From Schaedlerella arabinosiphila (lineage in GTDB: Bacteria; Bacillota; Clostridia; Lachnospirales; Lachnospiraceae), in assembly GCF_003885045.1 (NCBI RefSeq), contig NZ_RHJS01000002.1, positions 1,798,001 to 1,862,000 of the forward strand: a DNA stretch of 64,000 nucleotides, written 5' to 3'. The stretch's first letter is position 1, and every line of letters begins with the position of its first letter. Of the stretch, positions 23,684-31,573 are shown in pieces. A program made the translations under genes and the position numbers. The notes beneath the pieces are model-generated. The model was not told where the DNA came from. It saw only the letters and a list, made by a program, of their open reading frames with translations, and searched no databases.

Positions 23684-24976
23684 ATGTTTGCGGACAGGGC
23701 AAAAATATCGATCCGCTCCGGAAAGGGCGGCAACGGACACTGCAGTTTCCGGCGGGAATTGTATGTAGCAAATGGAGGACCGGACGGCGGAGACGGCGGC
23801 AAGGGCGGCGATCTGATCTTTGAAGTCGATGAAGGGCTGAATACGCTGGTGGATTACCGGCACAAACGGAAGTATGCGGCAGGAGACGGGGAAGAGGGCG
23901 GCAAGCGTCGCTGTCACGGCAAGAACGGCAAAGACCTGGTACTCAAGGTCCCGGAGGGAACTGTGGTGAAGGAAGCAAAGACGCAGAAGGTCATTGCGGA
24001 CATGTCCGGAGACAACCGGCGGCAGATCGTGCTCAAAGGTGGCAAGGGCGGACTGGGAAACCAGCATTTTGCCACAGCCACCATGCAGGTACCCAAGTAC
24101 GCACAGCCTGGAAAGCCGGCCATGGAGCTGGAGGTGCTCTTAGAGCTGAAGGTCATTGCGGATGTAGGGCTGATCGGATTTCCAAATGTTGGAAAATCCA
24201 CGCTTTTGTCCCGGGTGACAAATGCGGATCCCAAGATCGCCAACTATCATTTTACGACGCTGAATCCCAATCTGGGCGTGGTGGATCTGGACAATGGAAA
24301 GGGCTTTGTCATGGCCGATATCCCCGGCCTCATCGAGGGAGCATCCGAGGGAGTTGGGCTGGGACATGAATTTCTGCGGCACATTGAGCGGACCAAGCTC
24401 ATGATCCATGTGGTGGATGCGGCGGGAACCGAAGGCCGTGATCCTGTAGATGATATCCATAAGATCAACCAGGAACTGCGGGCCTACAACCAGGAGCTTG
24501 CCGACAGGCCGCAGGTGATCGCAGCCAACAAAACGGATCTGATCTATTCCGGGGATGAGGATCCTGTAAAACGTCTCCGGGCAGAATTTGAGCAGAAGGG
24601 GATTCCGGTATTTCCCATTTCCGGTGTTTCCGGCCAGGGGCTTAAGGAACTGCTGTATTATGTCTCGGAGAAGTTGGAGCAGATGGATCACAAGCCGGTC
24701 GTATTTGAACAGGAATATTTCCCGGAGGATGAGCTGATCTATGAGGAACTGCCGTACAGCGTGGAATTTGTGGACGGCATGTATGTAGTGGAAGGGCCGA
24801 AGATCGAAAAAATGCTCGGATATACCAACCTGGATGCTGAAAAAGGCTTCGTATTTTTCCAGCGTTTCCTGAAAAATACCGGCATCCTGGACGAGCTGGA
24901 GGCAGCCGGAATCCAGGACGGGGATACGGTGCGGATGTACGGCCTGCAGTTTGAATACTTAAAGAGTGAATTGTAA
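23684..24976 (+). CDS. obgE: GTPase ObgE/CgtA
   Basis: 430 residues with all three Obg domains. The Gly-rich Obg fold comes first (SIRSGKGGNGHCSF, PDGGDGGKGGD, residues ~1-158). The G domain has GFPNVGKST, the switch region DIPGLIEGASEGVGLGHEFLRHIERT, and NKTD. A C-terminal OCT domain follows (~350-430). It acts in late 50S assembly and stress control. ATG 23684 follows AGGAGAG; the 30-codon upstream extension runs into the tandem repeat and is rejected. Confidence 0.96.
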   Translation: MFADRAKISIRSGKGGNGHCSFRRELYVANGGPDGGDGGKGGDLIFEVDEGLNTLVDYRHKRKYAAGDGEEGGKRRCHGKNGKDLVLKVPEGTVVKEAKTQKVIADMSGDNRRQIVLKGGKGGLGNQHFATATMQVPKYAQPGKPAMELEVLLELKVIADVGLIGFPNVGKSTLLSRVTNADPKIANYHFTTLNPNLGVVDLDNGKGFVMADIPGLIEGASEGVGLGHEFLRHIERTKLMIHVVDAAGTEGRDPVDDIHKINQELRAYNQELADRPQVIAANKTDLIYSGDEDPVKRLRAEFEQKGIPVFPISGVSGQGLKELLYYVSEKLEQMDHKPVVFEQEYFPEDELIYEELPYSVEFVDGMYVVEGPKIEKMLGYTNLDAEKGFVFFQRFLKNTGILDELEAAGIQDGDTVRMYGLQFEYLKSEL

Positions 24977-24993
24977 AACGGAGAAATATAAAT

Positions 24994-25353
24994 ATGACAA
25001 CAAAGCAGAGAGCCTATTTAAAAAGCCTTGCCATGACCATGGAGCCCATCTTCCAGATCGGAAAATCCAGCATGACGCCGGGGCTCACCGAGGCAATCGC
25101 GGAGGCGCTGGAAGCCAGGGAGCTGATCAAGATCAGCGTGCTTCAGAACTGCGCGGACGATCCCAGGGAGCTTGCCGAGCTGGTGGCAGAGCGCACCCGT
25201 TCCCAGGTGGTGCAGGTCATCGGGAAGAAGATTGTATTATATAAGGAAGGCAAGGATGACAAAAAGAAAATCCTCTGGCCCTCCGATCCCGGCAGGCGGG
25301 AGCCGGAAGCGAAACAGTCCGCCGGCAGAAAACGCGGGTTCAATCAGAAGTAG
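24994..25353 (+). CDS. yhbY: YhbY family CRM-domain RNA-binding protein
   Basis: 119 residues. The CRM domain covers ~1-95: TTKQRAYLKSLAMTMEPIFQIGKSS, LTEAIAEALEARELIKISVLQNC, VQVIGKKIVLY. YhbY proteins associate with pre-50S particles. The basic tail (GRKRGFNQK) probably adds RNA affinity. It starts 17 nt after obgE and ends 8 nt before nadD, in the conserved obg-yhbY-nadD-yqeK-rsfS order. Confidence 0.93.
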   Translation: MTTKQRAYLKSLAMTMEPIFQIGKSSMTPGLTEAIAEALEARELIKISVLQNCADDPRELAELVAERTRSQVVQVIGKKIVLYKEGKDDKKKILWPSDPGRREPEAKQSAGRKRGFNQK

Positions 25354-25361
25354 GTGACAGG

Positions 25362-26015
25362 ATGAAGATCGGTATCATGGGCGGAACATTTGACCCGATC
25401 CACATCGGGCACCTGCTGTTGGGACAATTTGCATATGAGGAGTTTGGCCTGGGGGAAATCTGGTTTCTGCCCAACGGCAATCCCCCCCATAAGCGGCGTA
25501 AAGACGAGTGCGCCCTGCAGCTGCGGGTGGAGATGATCCGCCGGGCAATCCGGGATGTGCCTTACTTTAAGCTTTGTCTGCATGAAGCAGATGAATCGGT
25601 GCATTCCTACACTTATAAAACGATGGGAGAGTTGAATGCGCTCTATCCCGGGAATGATTTTTATTTCATCCTGGGGGCGGATTCTCTGTTTTCCATTGAG
25701 ACGTGGAAGTGTTTTCGGGAGATTTTTCCCACATGTACCATCCTGGCCGCCATGCGGGATGACAAGGACATAACGGATATGCAGGGACAGATCCAATATC
25801 TGGAGCAGGCTTATGGGGCAAGGGTTTGCATCCTTCAGGCGCCGCTTTTGGAGATCTCTTCAACCACCCTTCGCCAGCGGGCTTCTAGGAGGCAGAGCAT
25901 CCGTTATATGGTGCCGGACGCTGTGGCGGAATATATCAGAAAAAATCACTTGTATCAGAAGAGGGAAGCAGACGATGGCAGATTTGGAGAAGATTCAGAA
26001 AAAACTGAAGCATAA
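25362..26015 (+). CDS. nadD: Nicotinate-nucleotide adenylyltransferase
   Basis: 217 residues. GGTFDPIHIGHLLL gives the HxGH nucleotidyl-transfer motif, LPNGNPPHKRR the substrate loop, and LEISSTTLRQR the ISSTxxR phosphate-binding motif. It forms nicotinate adenine dinucleotide in NAD synthesis. Its 3' end overlaps yqeK by 41 nt; the extra acidic tail encoded there is slightly longer than in typical family members. Confidence 0.95.
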   Translation: MKIGIMGGTFDPIHIGHLLLGQFAYEEFGLGEIWFLPNGNPPHKRRKDECALQLRVEMIRRAIRDVPYFKLCLHEADESVHSYTYKTMGELNALYPGNDFYFILGADSLFSIETWKCFREIFPTCTILAAMRDDKDITDMQGQIQYLEQAYGARVCILQAPLLEISSTTLRQRASRRQSIRYMVPDAVAEYIRKNHLYQKREADDGRFGEDSEKTEA

Positions 26016-26547
26016 ACTGAAAAAAGAGCGTTATCAGCATACGTTAGGCGTCATGTATACGGCTGGCTCCCTTGCCATGCGGTATGGGGAAAATCTGGAG
26101 GAAGCGCTGAGCGCGGGACTTCTGCATGACTGCGGAAAATATCCCTCCATCGAAAAGCAGCTCCGGCAGTGCCAGAAGTATGAGATCCGGCTGGAGAGGG
26201 CAGAAGCAGAAGTGCACGCTCTGATCCATGCCAAACTCGGCGCCTGCCTTGCCGAGAAAAAATACGGGATTGACAATCCCAGAATCCTGGACGCGATCCG
26301 ATATCACACCACCGGACGGCCTGATATGTCCATGCTGGAAAAGATCATCTACCTGGCCGATTATATTGAGCCGGGGCGGAAGATGATCCCGGGCCTGCCT
26401 GAGATCCGGAAGCTGTCTTTTACGGAGATCGACCAGGCGGTCTGCCGGTGTGCCGAAGCAACCTTGCAGTATCTAAAGCATTCGAAGCGTTCCATAGACC
26501 CTATGACGCAGAGGACTTACGAGTACTATAAAACAGCGCTGAAATAA
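25975..26547 (+). CDS. yqeK: YqeK family HD-domain hydrolase
   Basis: 190 residues. The HD metal site is seen as H in RYQHTLGV, LLHDCGKY and HAKLGACLAE, followed by IRYHTTGRPDMSMLEKIIYLADYIEPGR. YqeK proteins of Firmicutes are reported as Ap4A-symmetric hydrolases. ATG 25975 is inside the end of nadD; the longer in-frame extension is a frame shadow of nadD. Confidence 0.92.
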   Translation: MADLEKIQKKLKHKLKKERYQHTLGVMYTAGSLAMRYGENLEEALSAGLLHDCGKYPSIEKQLRQCQKYEIRLERAEAEVHALIHAKLGACLAEKKYGIDNPRILDAIRYHTTGRPDMSMLEKIIYLADYIEPGRKMIPGLPEIRKLSFTEIDQAVCRCAEATLQYLKHSKRSIDPMTQRTYEYYKTALK

Positions 26548-26569
26548 TGCGGATGGAAGGAGGATTATC

Positions 26570-26923
26570 GTGGAACAGTCAAAAGAAATGGCCAAAATTG
26601 CGTACCGCGCACTGGAGGATAAAAAGGGAGAGGATATTAAGATCATCGATATCGAAGGAATCTCCGTGCTTGCCGATTACTTTCTCATTGCAAGCGGCTC
26701 CAATGAAAGCCAGATCCGCGCAATGGTAGACAACGTGGAAGAAGAACTGGAAAAGGCGGGCTATTCTGTAAAGCAGAGAGAAGGATACGGAACGGGCCGA
26801 TGGATCCTGATGGACTTCGGGGACATCATCGTGCATGTGTTTGACAGGGAAAACCGTCTGTTCTATGATCTGGAACGCATCTGGCGGGACGGAAAGAGTA
26901 TTGAAATCGAAAATCTGGAATAA
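26570..26923 (+). CDS. rsfS: Ribosome silencing factor RsfS
   Basis: 117 residues of the RsfS/Iojap fold: ADYFLIASGSNESQIRAMVDNVEEEL, GTGRWILMDFGDIIVHVFD and YDLERIW. It binds L14 and blocks subunit joining when nutrients are scarce. The start codon is GTG, well placed after GGAGGA. Last gene of the obg operon; a terminator follows at once. Confidence 0.95.
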   Translation: MEQSKEMAKIAYRALEDKKGEDIKIIDIEGISVLADYFLIASGSNESQIRAMVDNVEEELEKAGYSVKQREGYGTGRWILMDFGDIIVHVFDRENRLFYDLERIWRDGKSIEIENLE

Positions 26924-26937
26924 GGACGCATCATCGG

Positions 26938-26975
26938 CCCTCAGCAATTGCAGAAGCGACTGCTGAGGGTTTTTG
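26938..26975 (+). terminator. Rho-independent terminator of the obg-rsfS operon
   Basis: CCCTCAGCA (26938-26946) pairs with TGCTGAGGG (26961-26969), followed by TTTTTG. Confidence 0.8.
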
Positions 26976-27019
26976 TTCTATAGAAAATAGTCCCATCTGT
27001 GCGGTTGGAAATAGTTTTT

Positions 27020-27637
27020 CTATTTAAAGAAGCGGAATACGCCGATCACTTTGCCTAAGATAAGCGGATTCTGTACGATGATCGGATCCATATAGTCATT
27101 CTCCGGCTGCAGGCGAATGTAGCCGTTCTCCCTGTAAAAGGTCTTGACCGTGGCGCCGTCTTCGATCAGCGCAGCCACCATATCCCCGTCGGAAGCCGTG
27201 TTCTGCTCCTGGATCAGGACATAATCGCCGTTTAAAATCCCGGCATTCACCATGCTTTCCCCCTGTACGATGAGGAGATAGGTCTGTTTGTTCGGAAGCA
27301 TCTCCATAGGAATCGGAAAATAATTCTCAATATTCTCCTGGGCCAGAAGCGGCTCACCTGCCGCAATATGGCCGATCACCGGTACATTCACCACTTCACG
27401 CCTGGTCAGGTTGAACGTATCATCCAGTATCTCAATCGCCCGCGGCTTGGTGGGATCCCGATGGATGTAGCCGTTTTTCTCCAGGGTCTCAAGGTGAGAG
27501 TGGACAGAAGAGGTGGACTTCAAATGGACGGCTTCACAGATCTCCCGTACCGAAGGCGGAAAACCGCGGCATAAAATCTGGGACTTTATGTATGTTAAAA
27601 TCTCTTCCTGCTTTTTTGTGATCTTTCCCTGCGACAT
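27020..27637 (-). CDS. lexA: LexA SOS repressor
   Basis: 205 residues. The winged HTH is at 1-65 (EILTYIKSQILCRGFPPSVREIC, then STSSVHSHLETLEKNGYI). The self-cleavage site is the Ala-Gly in HIAAGEPLLA. The S24 protease dyad is the serine in GESMVNAG and the lysine in ATVKTFY. All residues for RecA-stimulated autocleavage are present. AGGAGG precedes the ATG. Two LexA-type boxes lie upstream, consistent with autoregulation. Confidence 0.96.
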   Translation of the reverse strand: MSQGKITKKQEEILTYIKSQILCRGFPPSVREICEAVHLKSTSSVHSHLETLEKNGYIHRDPTKPRAIEILDDTFNLTRREVVNVPVIGHIAAGEPLLAQENIENYFPIPMEMLPNKQTYLLIVQGESMVNAGILNGDYVLIQEQNTASDGDMVAALIEDGATVKTFYRENGYIRLQPENDYMDPIIVQNPLILGKVIGVFRFFK

Positions 27638-27692
27638 AAACAGACCTCCTAGTCATATGAATCATTGGATCGACGATTTTTTATCTGTTTTC

Positions 27693-27721
27693 ATGATAGC
27701 ATAGTCGGCCAAAAAAAGCAA
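27693..27721 (-). promoter_or_regulatory. Predicted lexA promoter
   Basis: On the minus strand TTGCTT (27716-27721), 17-nt spacer, TATCAT (27693-27698), about 55 nt before the lexA ATG. Confidence 0.5.
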
Positions 27722-27731
27722 ACACTTGTTG

Positions 27732-27745
27732 CGAAAATATGTTCG
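27732..27745 (-). promoter_or_regulatory. LexA (SOS) box, imperfect
   Basis: On the minus strand CGAACATATTTTCG, one base away from the Gram-positive consensus CGAACATATGTTCG. It lies just upstream of the lexA -35 element. Confidence 0.55.
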
Positions 27746-27801
27746 TTTTTTCATTTTTTTAAGAATTTTATAAGATTCCTGGTCTTTTTCTAAAATAAAT
27801 A

Positions 27802-27830
27802 TTGACAAGTAACATCTCCTGATATATACT
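27802..27830 (+). promoter_or_regulatory. Strong rightward promoter inside the lexA upstream region
   Basis: A consensus TTGACA (27802-27807), 17-nt spacer, TATACT (27825-27830). It points away from lexA into the gene-free region. A LexA-type box covers +9 to +22 of the predicted start, so transcription is probably SOS-controlled. Confidence 0.6.
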
Positions 27831-27844
27831 TGATAATGCAGGTG

Positions 27845-27858
27845 CGAACATTTGTTTA
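27845..27858 (+). promoter_or_regulatory. LexA (SOS) box downstream of the rightward promoter
   Basis: CGAACATTTGTTTA fits GAAC-N4-GTTY. Placed right after the predicted start site (~27837) of the rightward promoter, it would block that transcript while LexA is intact. Confidence 0.6.
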
Positions 27859-28279
27859 TATACTTTTTTGTTTCCTGCAGGTGAGTTTTCACTTTTTTTA
27901 TTTTGCTTTCAAAAGAATACATGTATACAATTTGAACAGCCGTTTTTGAGTACAAATTCCAAATTGCAGAAAAGCACTCCAGAATTTGTATACAATAATA
28001 CATTCCATAGGAATTTACAGTATTTTTGCTTAAAACCCCTTATTTTTTCAGATATCAATAGACGTCCCCACGTTATTTGATATACATCAGTATTCGGGTT
28101 ACTGTTTACAGCGTCATGCACCTTTTACCAGGTTCGCGCGGCGTCCGACCAGATGAACAATCAGCAGTAGCCCTTCCCGCGAAGCAATGAGCCAGCAGTG
28201 CGCATGTCCCCACATGTACACAAGACAATTGCCTTGCGGACCGGAACCAGCCGCTGAGATCCGGCGGCCAGGTTCTTCC

Positions 28280-28315
28280 AGTATGAAAAGGATTGCGTAC
28301 ATGCCTTTTCATACT
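28280..28315. repeat. 12-bp perfect inverted repeat
   Basis: AGTATGAAAAGG (28280-28291) pairs with CCTTTTCATACT (28304-28315) around a 12-nt loop, just left of the 88-bp element. No T-tract follows on either strand. Confidence 0.5.
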
Positions 28316-28331
28316 CACCTTTGAATATTTG

Positions 28332-28419
28332 CCACCTGTACGGTTGCAATCCGAAGTCACATTTTTATGCAATTTATTGTAATGAAAGTGCGACTTCGAA
28401 TTAGCAACCGTACAGGTGG
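28332..28419. mobile_element. 88-bp MITE-like inverted-repeat element
   Basis: Perfect 16-bp terminal inverted repeats: CCACCTGTACGGTTGC at 28332-28347 and its reverse complement at 28404-28419. Inner arms CGAAGTC (28352-28358) and GACTTCG (28392-28398) continue the palindrome. The 8-mer AATATTTG flanks it on both sides (28324-28331 and 28420-28427), as a target-site duplication would. It has no coding capacity. A structured RNA hairpin is the alternative reading. Confidence 0.5.
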
Positions 28420-28430
28420 AATATTTGTAT

Positions 28431-28482
28431 AAAGTCGGTATGTCTCCCGGACTCTCAGACCGGAATCGGCATACCGGCTTTT
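28431..28482 (+). terminator. Rightward Rho-independent terminator
   Basis: AAAGTCGGTATG (28431-28442) pairs over 12 positions (one G-U) with CATACCGGCTTT (28470-28481) and runs into TTTT. A CCGG/CCGG inner hairpin fills the loop. No gene on this strand precedes it, which argues for a non-coding transcript from the 27.8-kb promoter. Confidence 0.65.
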
Positions 28483-28654
28483 GCTGTCTGCAAATCCCTG
28501 TGAGGATCCATCATTTTATAAATCATTTTCCAGCGGACTCTGCGCCGTATCTGTTTGCTTTTTTCGTCCGACTATGCCTATCAGGAAAATAGATGTAAAC
28601 AGCAATAGTTCTAAAATAGATCTATACGACAAATACCGATTTTTCCAAAAGATG

Positions 28655-28683
28655 TAGACAAAAAGAGAGATCCATGCTATAAT
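28655..28683 (+). promoter_or_regulatory. Promoter of the tyrosine recombinase gene
   Basis: TAGACA (28655-28660), 17-nt spacer, TATAAT (28678-28683), about 37 nt before the ATG. Confidence 0.65.
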
Positions 28684-28719
28684 ATCGGGAAATCGAGAAA
28701 ATCCGGGGAGGTTTTTATC

Positions 28720-29787
28720 ATGGCTGATACAAATACAAAAACATATCATGAACAGCTTTATATTGACGATACCTTGCGCTTACGTGAGATTTTAAAGACG
28801 CTGCCTCCGTTTGCAAAGGATTATTTCCGGGCTGTGGAACCACAGACATCCACACGGACCCGGATTTCTTATGCTTACGATATCCGGGTGTTTTTCCATT
28901 TTCTGATGGAGAATAACCCGGTCTACAGGCAGTATTCCGTGGATCAGTTCACGGTACAGGACTTAGAGCGCATCGAGCCCATTGATATCGAGGAATACCA
29001 GGAATATCTGAAGGTTTACAAAAATCCGGAGGAAAAACAGATTACCAATGCCGAAAAGGGATTATCCCGCAAAATGTCCGCGCTGAGGAGCTTTTACGGA
29101 TATTTTTTCAAGCACCAGGTCATTTCTAAGAATCCGGCCCTCCTTGTGGACATGCCGAAGCTCCATGACAAGGCGATCATCCGCCTGGATACGGACGAGG
29201 TGGCCATGCTTTTGGACTATATTGAGCATGGAGGCAGCGAGTTCACCGGACAGAGAAAACGCTACTACGAAAAGACAAAAAACCGGGATTTCGCCATCAT
29301 TATTTTGCTGCTGGGCACCGGCATCCGTGTCTCGGAATGCGTAGGTCTGGACATCCAGGACGTGGATTTTAAGAATAACGGCATCAAAGTCGTCCGAAAA
29401 GGCGGCAATGAGATGGTTGTCTACTTTGGTGAGGAAGTGGAACACGCACTGAAAATGTACCTGTACACAACAAGGAAGGCCATTACTCCCCTGTCCGGCC
29501 ATGAAAACGCCCTGTTTCTCTCCACCCAGCGCCGCAGAATCGGCGTACAGGCCGTGGAAAACATGGTGAAGAAATATGCCCGGGAGGTCACCCCGAACAA
29601 GAAAATTACGCCCCATAAGCTGCGCAGTACCTACGGCACGGCCCTGTACAAGGAAACCGGGGATATCTACCTGGTCGCGGACGTCTTAGGCCACAAGGAC
29701 GTCAACACCACGAAGAAGCACTATGCGGCCATCGATGAGAACCGCAGACGGCAGGCGGCAGGTGCCGTGAAGCTTCGGGAACCCTGA
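28720..29787 (+). CDS. Tyrosine-type site-specific recombinase (XerC/D-like)
   Basis: 355 residues. The N-terminal SAM-like core-binding domain (~35-155: TRTRISYAYDIRVFFHFL, LSRKMSALRSFYGYFF) is followed by a catalytic domain with the full set: Arg in GTGIRVSECVGLD, Lys in VVRKGG, HKLRSTYGT (His/Arg), LGHKDV (His) and Tyr in TTKKHYAAID. No excisionase or phage genes adjoin, and its place beside lexA suggests a resident housekeeping recombinase for chromosome dimer resolution rather than a mobile-element integrase; that is inference. GGGGAGG precedes the ATG. Confidence 0.88.
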   Translation: MADTNTKTYHEQLYIDDTLRLREILKTLPPFAKDYFRAVEPQTSTRTRISYAYDIRVFFHFLMENNPVYRQYSVDQFTVQDLERIEPIDIEEYQEYLKVYKNPEEKQITNAEKGLSRKMSALRSFYGYFFKHQVISKNPALLVDMPKLHDKAIIRLDTDEVAMLLDYIEHGGSEFTGQRKRYYEKTKNRDFAIIILLLGTGIRVSECVGLDIQDVDFKNNGIKVVRKGGNEMVVYFGEEVEHALKMYLYTTRKAITPLSGHENALFLSTQRRRIGVQAVENMVKKYAREVTPNKKITPHKLRSTYGTALYKETGDIYLVADVLGHKDVNTTKKHYAAIDENRRRQAAGAVKLREP

Positions 29788-29925
29788 TTGCCGGGCAGTC
29801 TCCGGCCACCTTCGGCACTGCGGATATAAAAGCCCATCTATCAGGCCCGCCGAAAACCGCCTGAGGGCGAAATCCTGACGCCGGACACCGCTTTTTACTA
29901 TCAGATTACGAAAGGATGATAAGGG

Positions 29926-30678
29926 ATGCAATTGCAGCGTTTACTGAGTATTACAAGAAAAGCCGTTGATGAATATCGGATGATCCAGGAGGGGGACCAT
30001 ATTGCGGTCGGGATCTCCGGGGGCAAGGACAGCCTGACCCTGCTCTACGCCCTCCATGGACTCAAAAGATTCTATCCTAAGCATTTTGAGCTGAGCGCCG
30101 TTACGGTGGATCTTGGCTTTCCGGATTTTGACCTGGAGCCGGTCCGGGCATTGTGCGCCGACCTGCAGGTTCCCTACCGGATCGTAGATTCGGATATCTA
30201 CCATATTCTCTTTGACCTGCGCAGAGAGTCCAATCCCTGCTCCCTGTGCGCGAAAATGCGCAAAGGTGCCCTGAACCAGGCTGTAAAGGAAATGGGCTGT
30301 AATAAGGTGGCTTACGGCCACCATATGGACGATATCATTGAGACCATGCTGCTCTCCCTGATCTTTGAGGGCCGGTTCCATTCCTTTTCCCCAAAAACCT
30401 ATCTGGACCGGATGGACCTGACGGTGATACGTCCCCTGATGTTTTTGGGGGAGGCCGATATCGTCGGTTTCCAAAACAAATATCAGCTCCCCGCAGCAGA
30501 GAAAAAATGCCCCGTTGACGGATATACCAAACGCCAATATGCAAAAGAACTGGTGCTAACACTCAACCAGGAGCATCCAGGGGCCAGGGAACGGATGTTT
30601 CGTGCCGTCTTAAGCGGGAATATACAAGGATGGCCGGAACGTTTCCCAAATACACATCGAAAAAAACAACCTGAATAA
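29926..30678 (+). CDS. TtcA-family tRNA thiolation ATPase-like protein
   Basis: 250 residues. The PP-loop motif SGGKDSLTLLYAL lies at ~32-44. CSLCAKMRKGAL holds the CxxC cysteines and KKCPVDGY a third cysteine, as in TtcA proteins that bind a 4Fe-4S cluster and put sulfur on cytidine 32 of tRNA. YGHHMDDIIETMLLSL is the conserved His/Asp loop. TtcA or a related TtuA-like enzyme are both possible. The ribosome site AAAGGATGATAAGGG is modest. It is followed by back-to-back hairpins at 30.7 kb. Confidence 0.85.
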   Translation: MQLQRLLSITRKAVDEYRMIQEGDHIAVGISGGKDSLTLLYALHGLKRFYPKHFELSAVTVDLGFPDFDLEPVRALCADLQVPYRIVDSDIYHILFDLRRESNPCSLCAKMRKGALNQAVKEMGCNKVAYGHHMDDIIETMLLSLIFEGRFHSFSPKTYLDRMDLTVIRPLMFLGEADIVGFQNKYQLPAAEKKCPVDGYTKRQYAKELVLTLNQEHPGARERMFRAVLSGNIQGWPERFPNTHRKKQPE

Positions 30679-30698
30679 AAACCATACTGGATCTGTAC

Positions 30699-30722
30699 CA
30701 AAAAGCCGCCCCGCGAGGGGCG
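30699..30722 (-). terminator. Leftward terminator of the cytidylate-kinase-like operon
   Basis: CGCCCC (30707-30712), GCGA, GGGGCG (30717-30722). On the minus strand the stem is followed by TTTTT (30700-30704). Confidence 0.65.
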
Positions 30723-30731
30723 CAAAAAAGC

Positions 30732-30769
30732 CCCGGCCTGACCTTTTTATGCGTCTGCCGGGACTTTAT
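30732..30769 (+). terminator. Second hairpin between convergent genes
   Basis: CCCGGC (30732-30737) and GCCGGG (30757-30762) enclose a 19-nt loop; ACTTTATT follows on the plus strand. Probably the terminator of the TtcA-like gene. Confidence 0.4.
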
Positions 30770-30815
30770 TCATATCTGTTTTGTCATTCTATCAGATTCT
30801 ATATTAGATTCTATA

Positions 30816-31463
30816 TTAAATTCTCCTCTGCTCGGAAGAGATACTTTCTTTCTTAGCAATATATTCCTCAATAATGTGGGCGGTGCCCTCTATTCCAAGC
30901 TGGGAGCTGTTTAAGCACAATTCGTAGCTGACAGCATCCGACCAGCGTTTATTCGTATAATAATTGTAATAGCTTGCGCGCTTCTTGTCTGTTTTGGTGA
31001 TCTTATCTTTTGCTTTGTTATCCGGCAGATCGTAGATCCGTGCAATCCGGCGTATGCGGGCGTCCATATCCGCATGTATGAAAACACTTACAACATTGTC
31101 ATAGGATTCCAGTGCATAGTCGGCGCATCTTCCGACGAGAATGCAGGGCCCCTCATCCGCAATCTTCTTAATGGCGTCAAACTGGGCTAAAAATACCTTA
31201 TGGTTGATCAGCATGTCCGTATACGTGTTCCCCGTATAGCCCATGGAATAGGTATCCATCACAAGGGAATACAAAAAGCTGTTGGTAGGCTTCTCATCGT
31301 GGTTTTCAAAGATCTCTTCGCAGATGCCGCTCTCCTTCGCCGCTCTTGCAAGCATCTCTTTATCATAGAGCTTGATCCCAAGGTCATCGGCAATTTTATA
31401 GCCTATCTCTCTTCCCGCACTTCCATATTGTCTGCCGATTGTGATAATTGTGTTTGTTTTCAT
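30816..31463 (-). CDS. Cytidylate-kinase-like family protein
   Basis: 215 residues. An NMP-kinase fold with the P-loop region IITIGRQYGSAGREIGYKIADDL, then LVGRCADYAL and DMDARIRRI. This is the cytidylate kinase-like family common in Firmicutes and distinct from essential Cmk; substrate not settled. ATG 31463 follows AAGGAGAG; the 29-codon in-frame extension upstream covers the promoter and is rejected. It has its own promoter, so it is not simply the tail of the rluD operon. Confidence 0.85.
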   Translation of the reverse strand: MKTNTIITIGRQYGSAGREIGYKIADDLGIKLYDKEMLARAAKESGICEEIFENHDEKPTNSFLYSLVMDTYSMGYTGNTYTDMLINHKVFLAQFDAIKKIADEGPCILVGRCADYALESYDNVVSVFIHADMDARIRRIARIYDLPDNKAKDKITKTDKKRASYYNYYTNKRWSDAVSYELCLNSSQLGIEGTAHIIEEYIAKKESISSEQRRI

Positions 31464-31508
31464 AAGCAACCCACTCTCCTTTACGTCTATAAACTGCCTT
31501 TTCTTTCT

Positions 31509-31537
31509 ATTATATCGAATATGAACATATTTTACAA
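31509..31537 (-). promoter_or_regulatory. Promoter of the cytidylate-kinase-like gene
   Basis: Minus strand TTGTAA (31532-31537), 17-nt spacer, TATAAT (31509-31514). Confidence 0.6.
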
Positions 31538-31573
31538 GAATCCTTCGCAATTTTTTGTCTAATTCTTACGAAA

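Larger units (their letters stand above)
27638..28719. other. 1.1-kb region without a convincing gene between lexA and the recombinase
   Basis: This span contains the leftward lexA promoter, two LexA-type boxes, a strong rightward promoter at 27802-27830, an AT-rich stretch to ~28100, a GC-rich patch (28105-28300) with a 12-bp hairpin, an 88-bp inverted-repeat element flanked by direct repeats, a rightward terminator, and the recombinase promoter. Short frames exist on both strands but none has a ribosome site. The layout suggests a non-coding rightward transcript of about 640 nt. Confidence 0.55.

Noticed and set aside
27868..28080. 70-codon rightward frame downstream of the SOS promoter
   Set aside because: Starts at a TTG without a ribosome site and has no recognisable features; kept only as a reason to test the transcript.
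28106..28372. Three overlapping leftward frames (60-90 codons) in the GC-rich patch
   Set aside because: They compete with each other, run into the inverted-repeat element, and have no ribosome site; likely spurious translations of a structured or repeat region.
28332..28419. Resemblance of GTGCG...CCGTAC to group II intron ends
   Set aside because: Only a few bases agree; no reverse transcriptase or domain V could be found.
28720..29787. Recombinase as a prophage or ICE integrase
   Set aside because: No phage, excisionase or conjugation genes, and no att-like repeats bound a mobile segment; neighbours are core genes.
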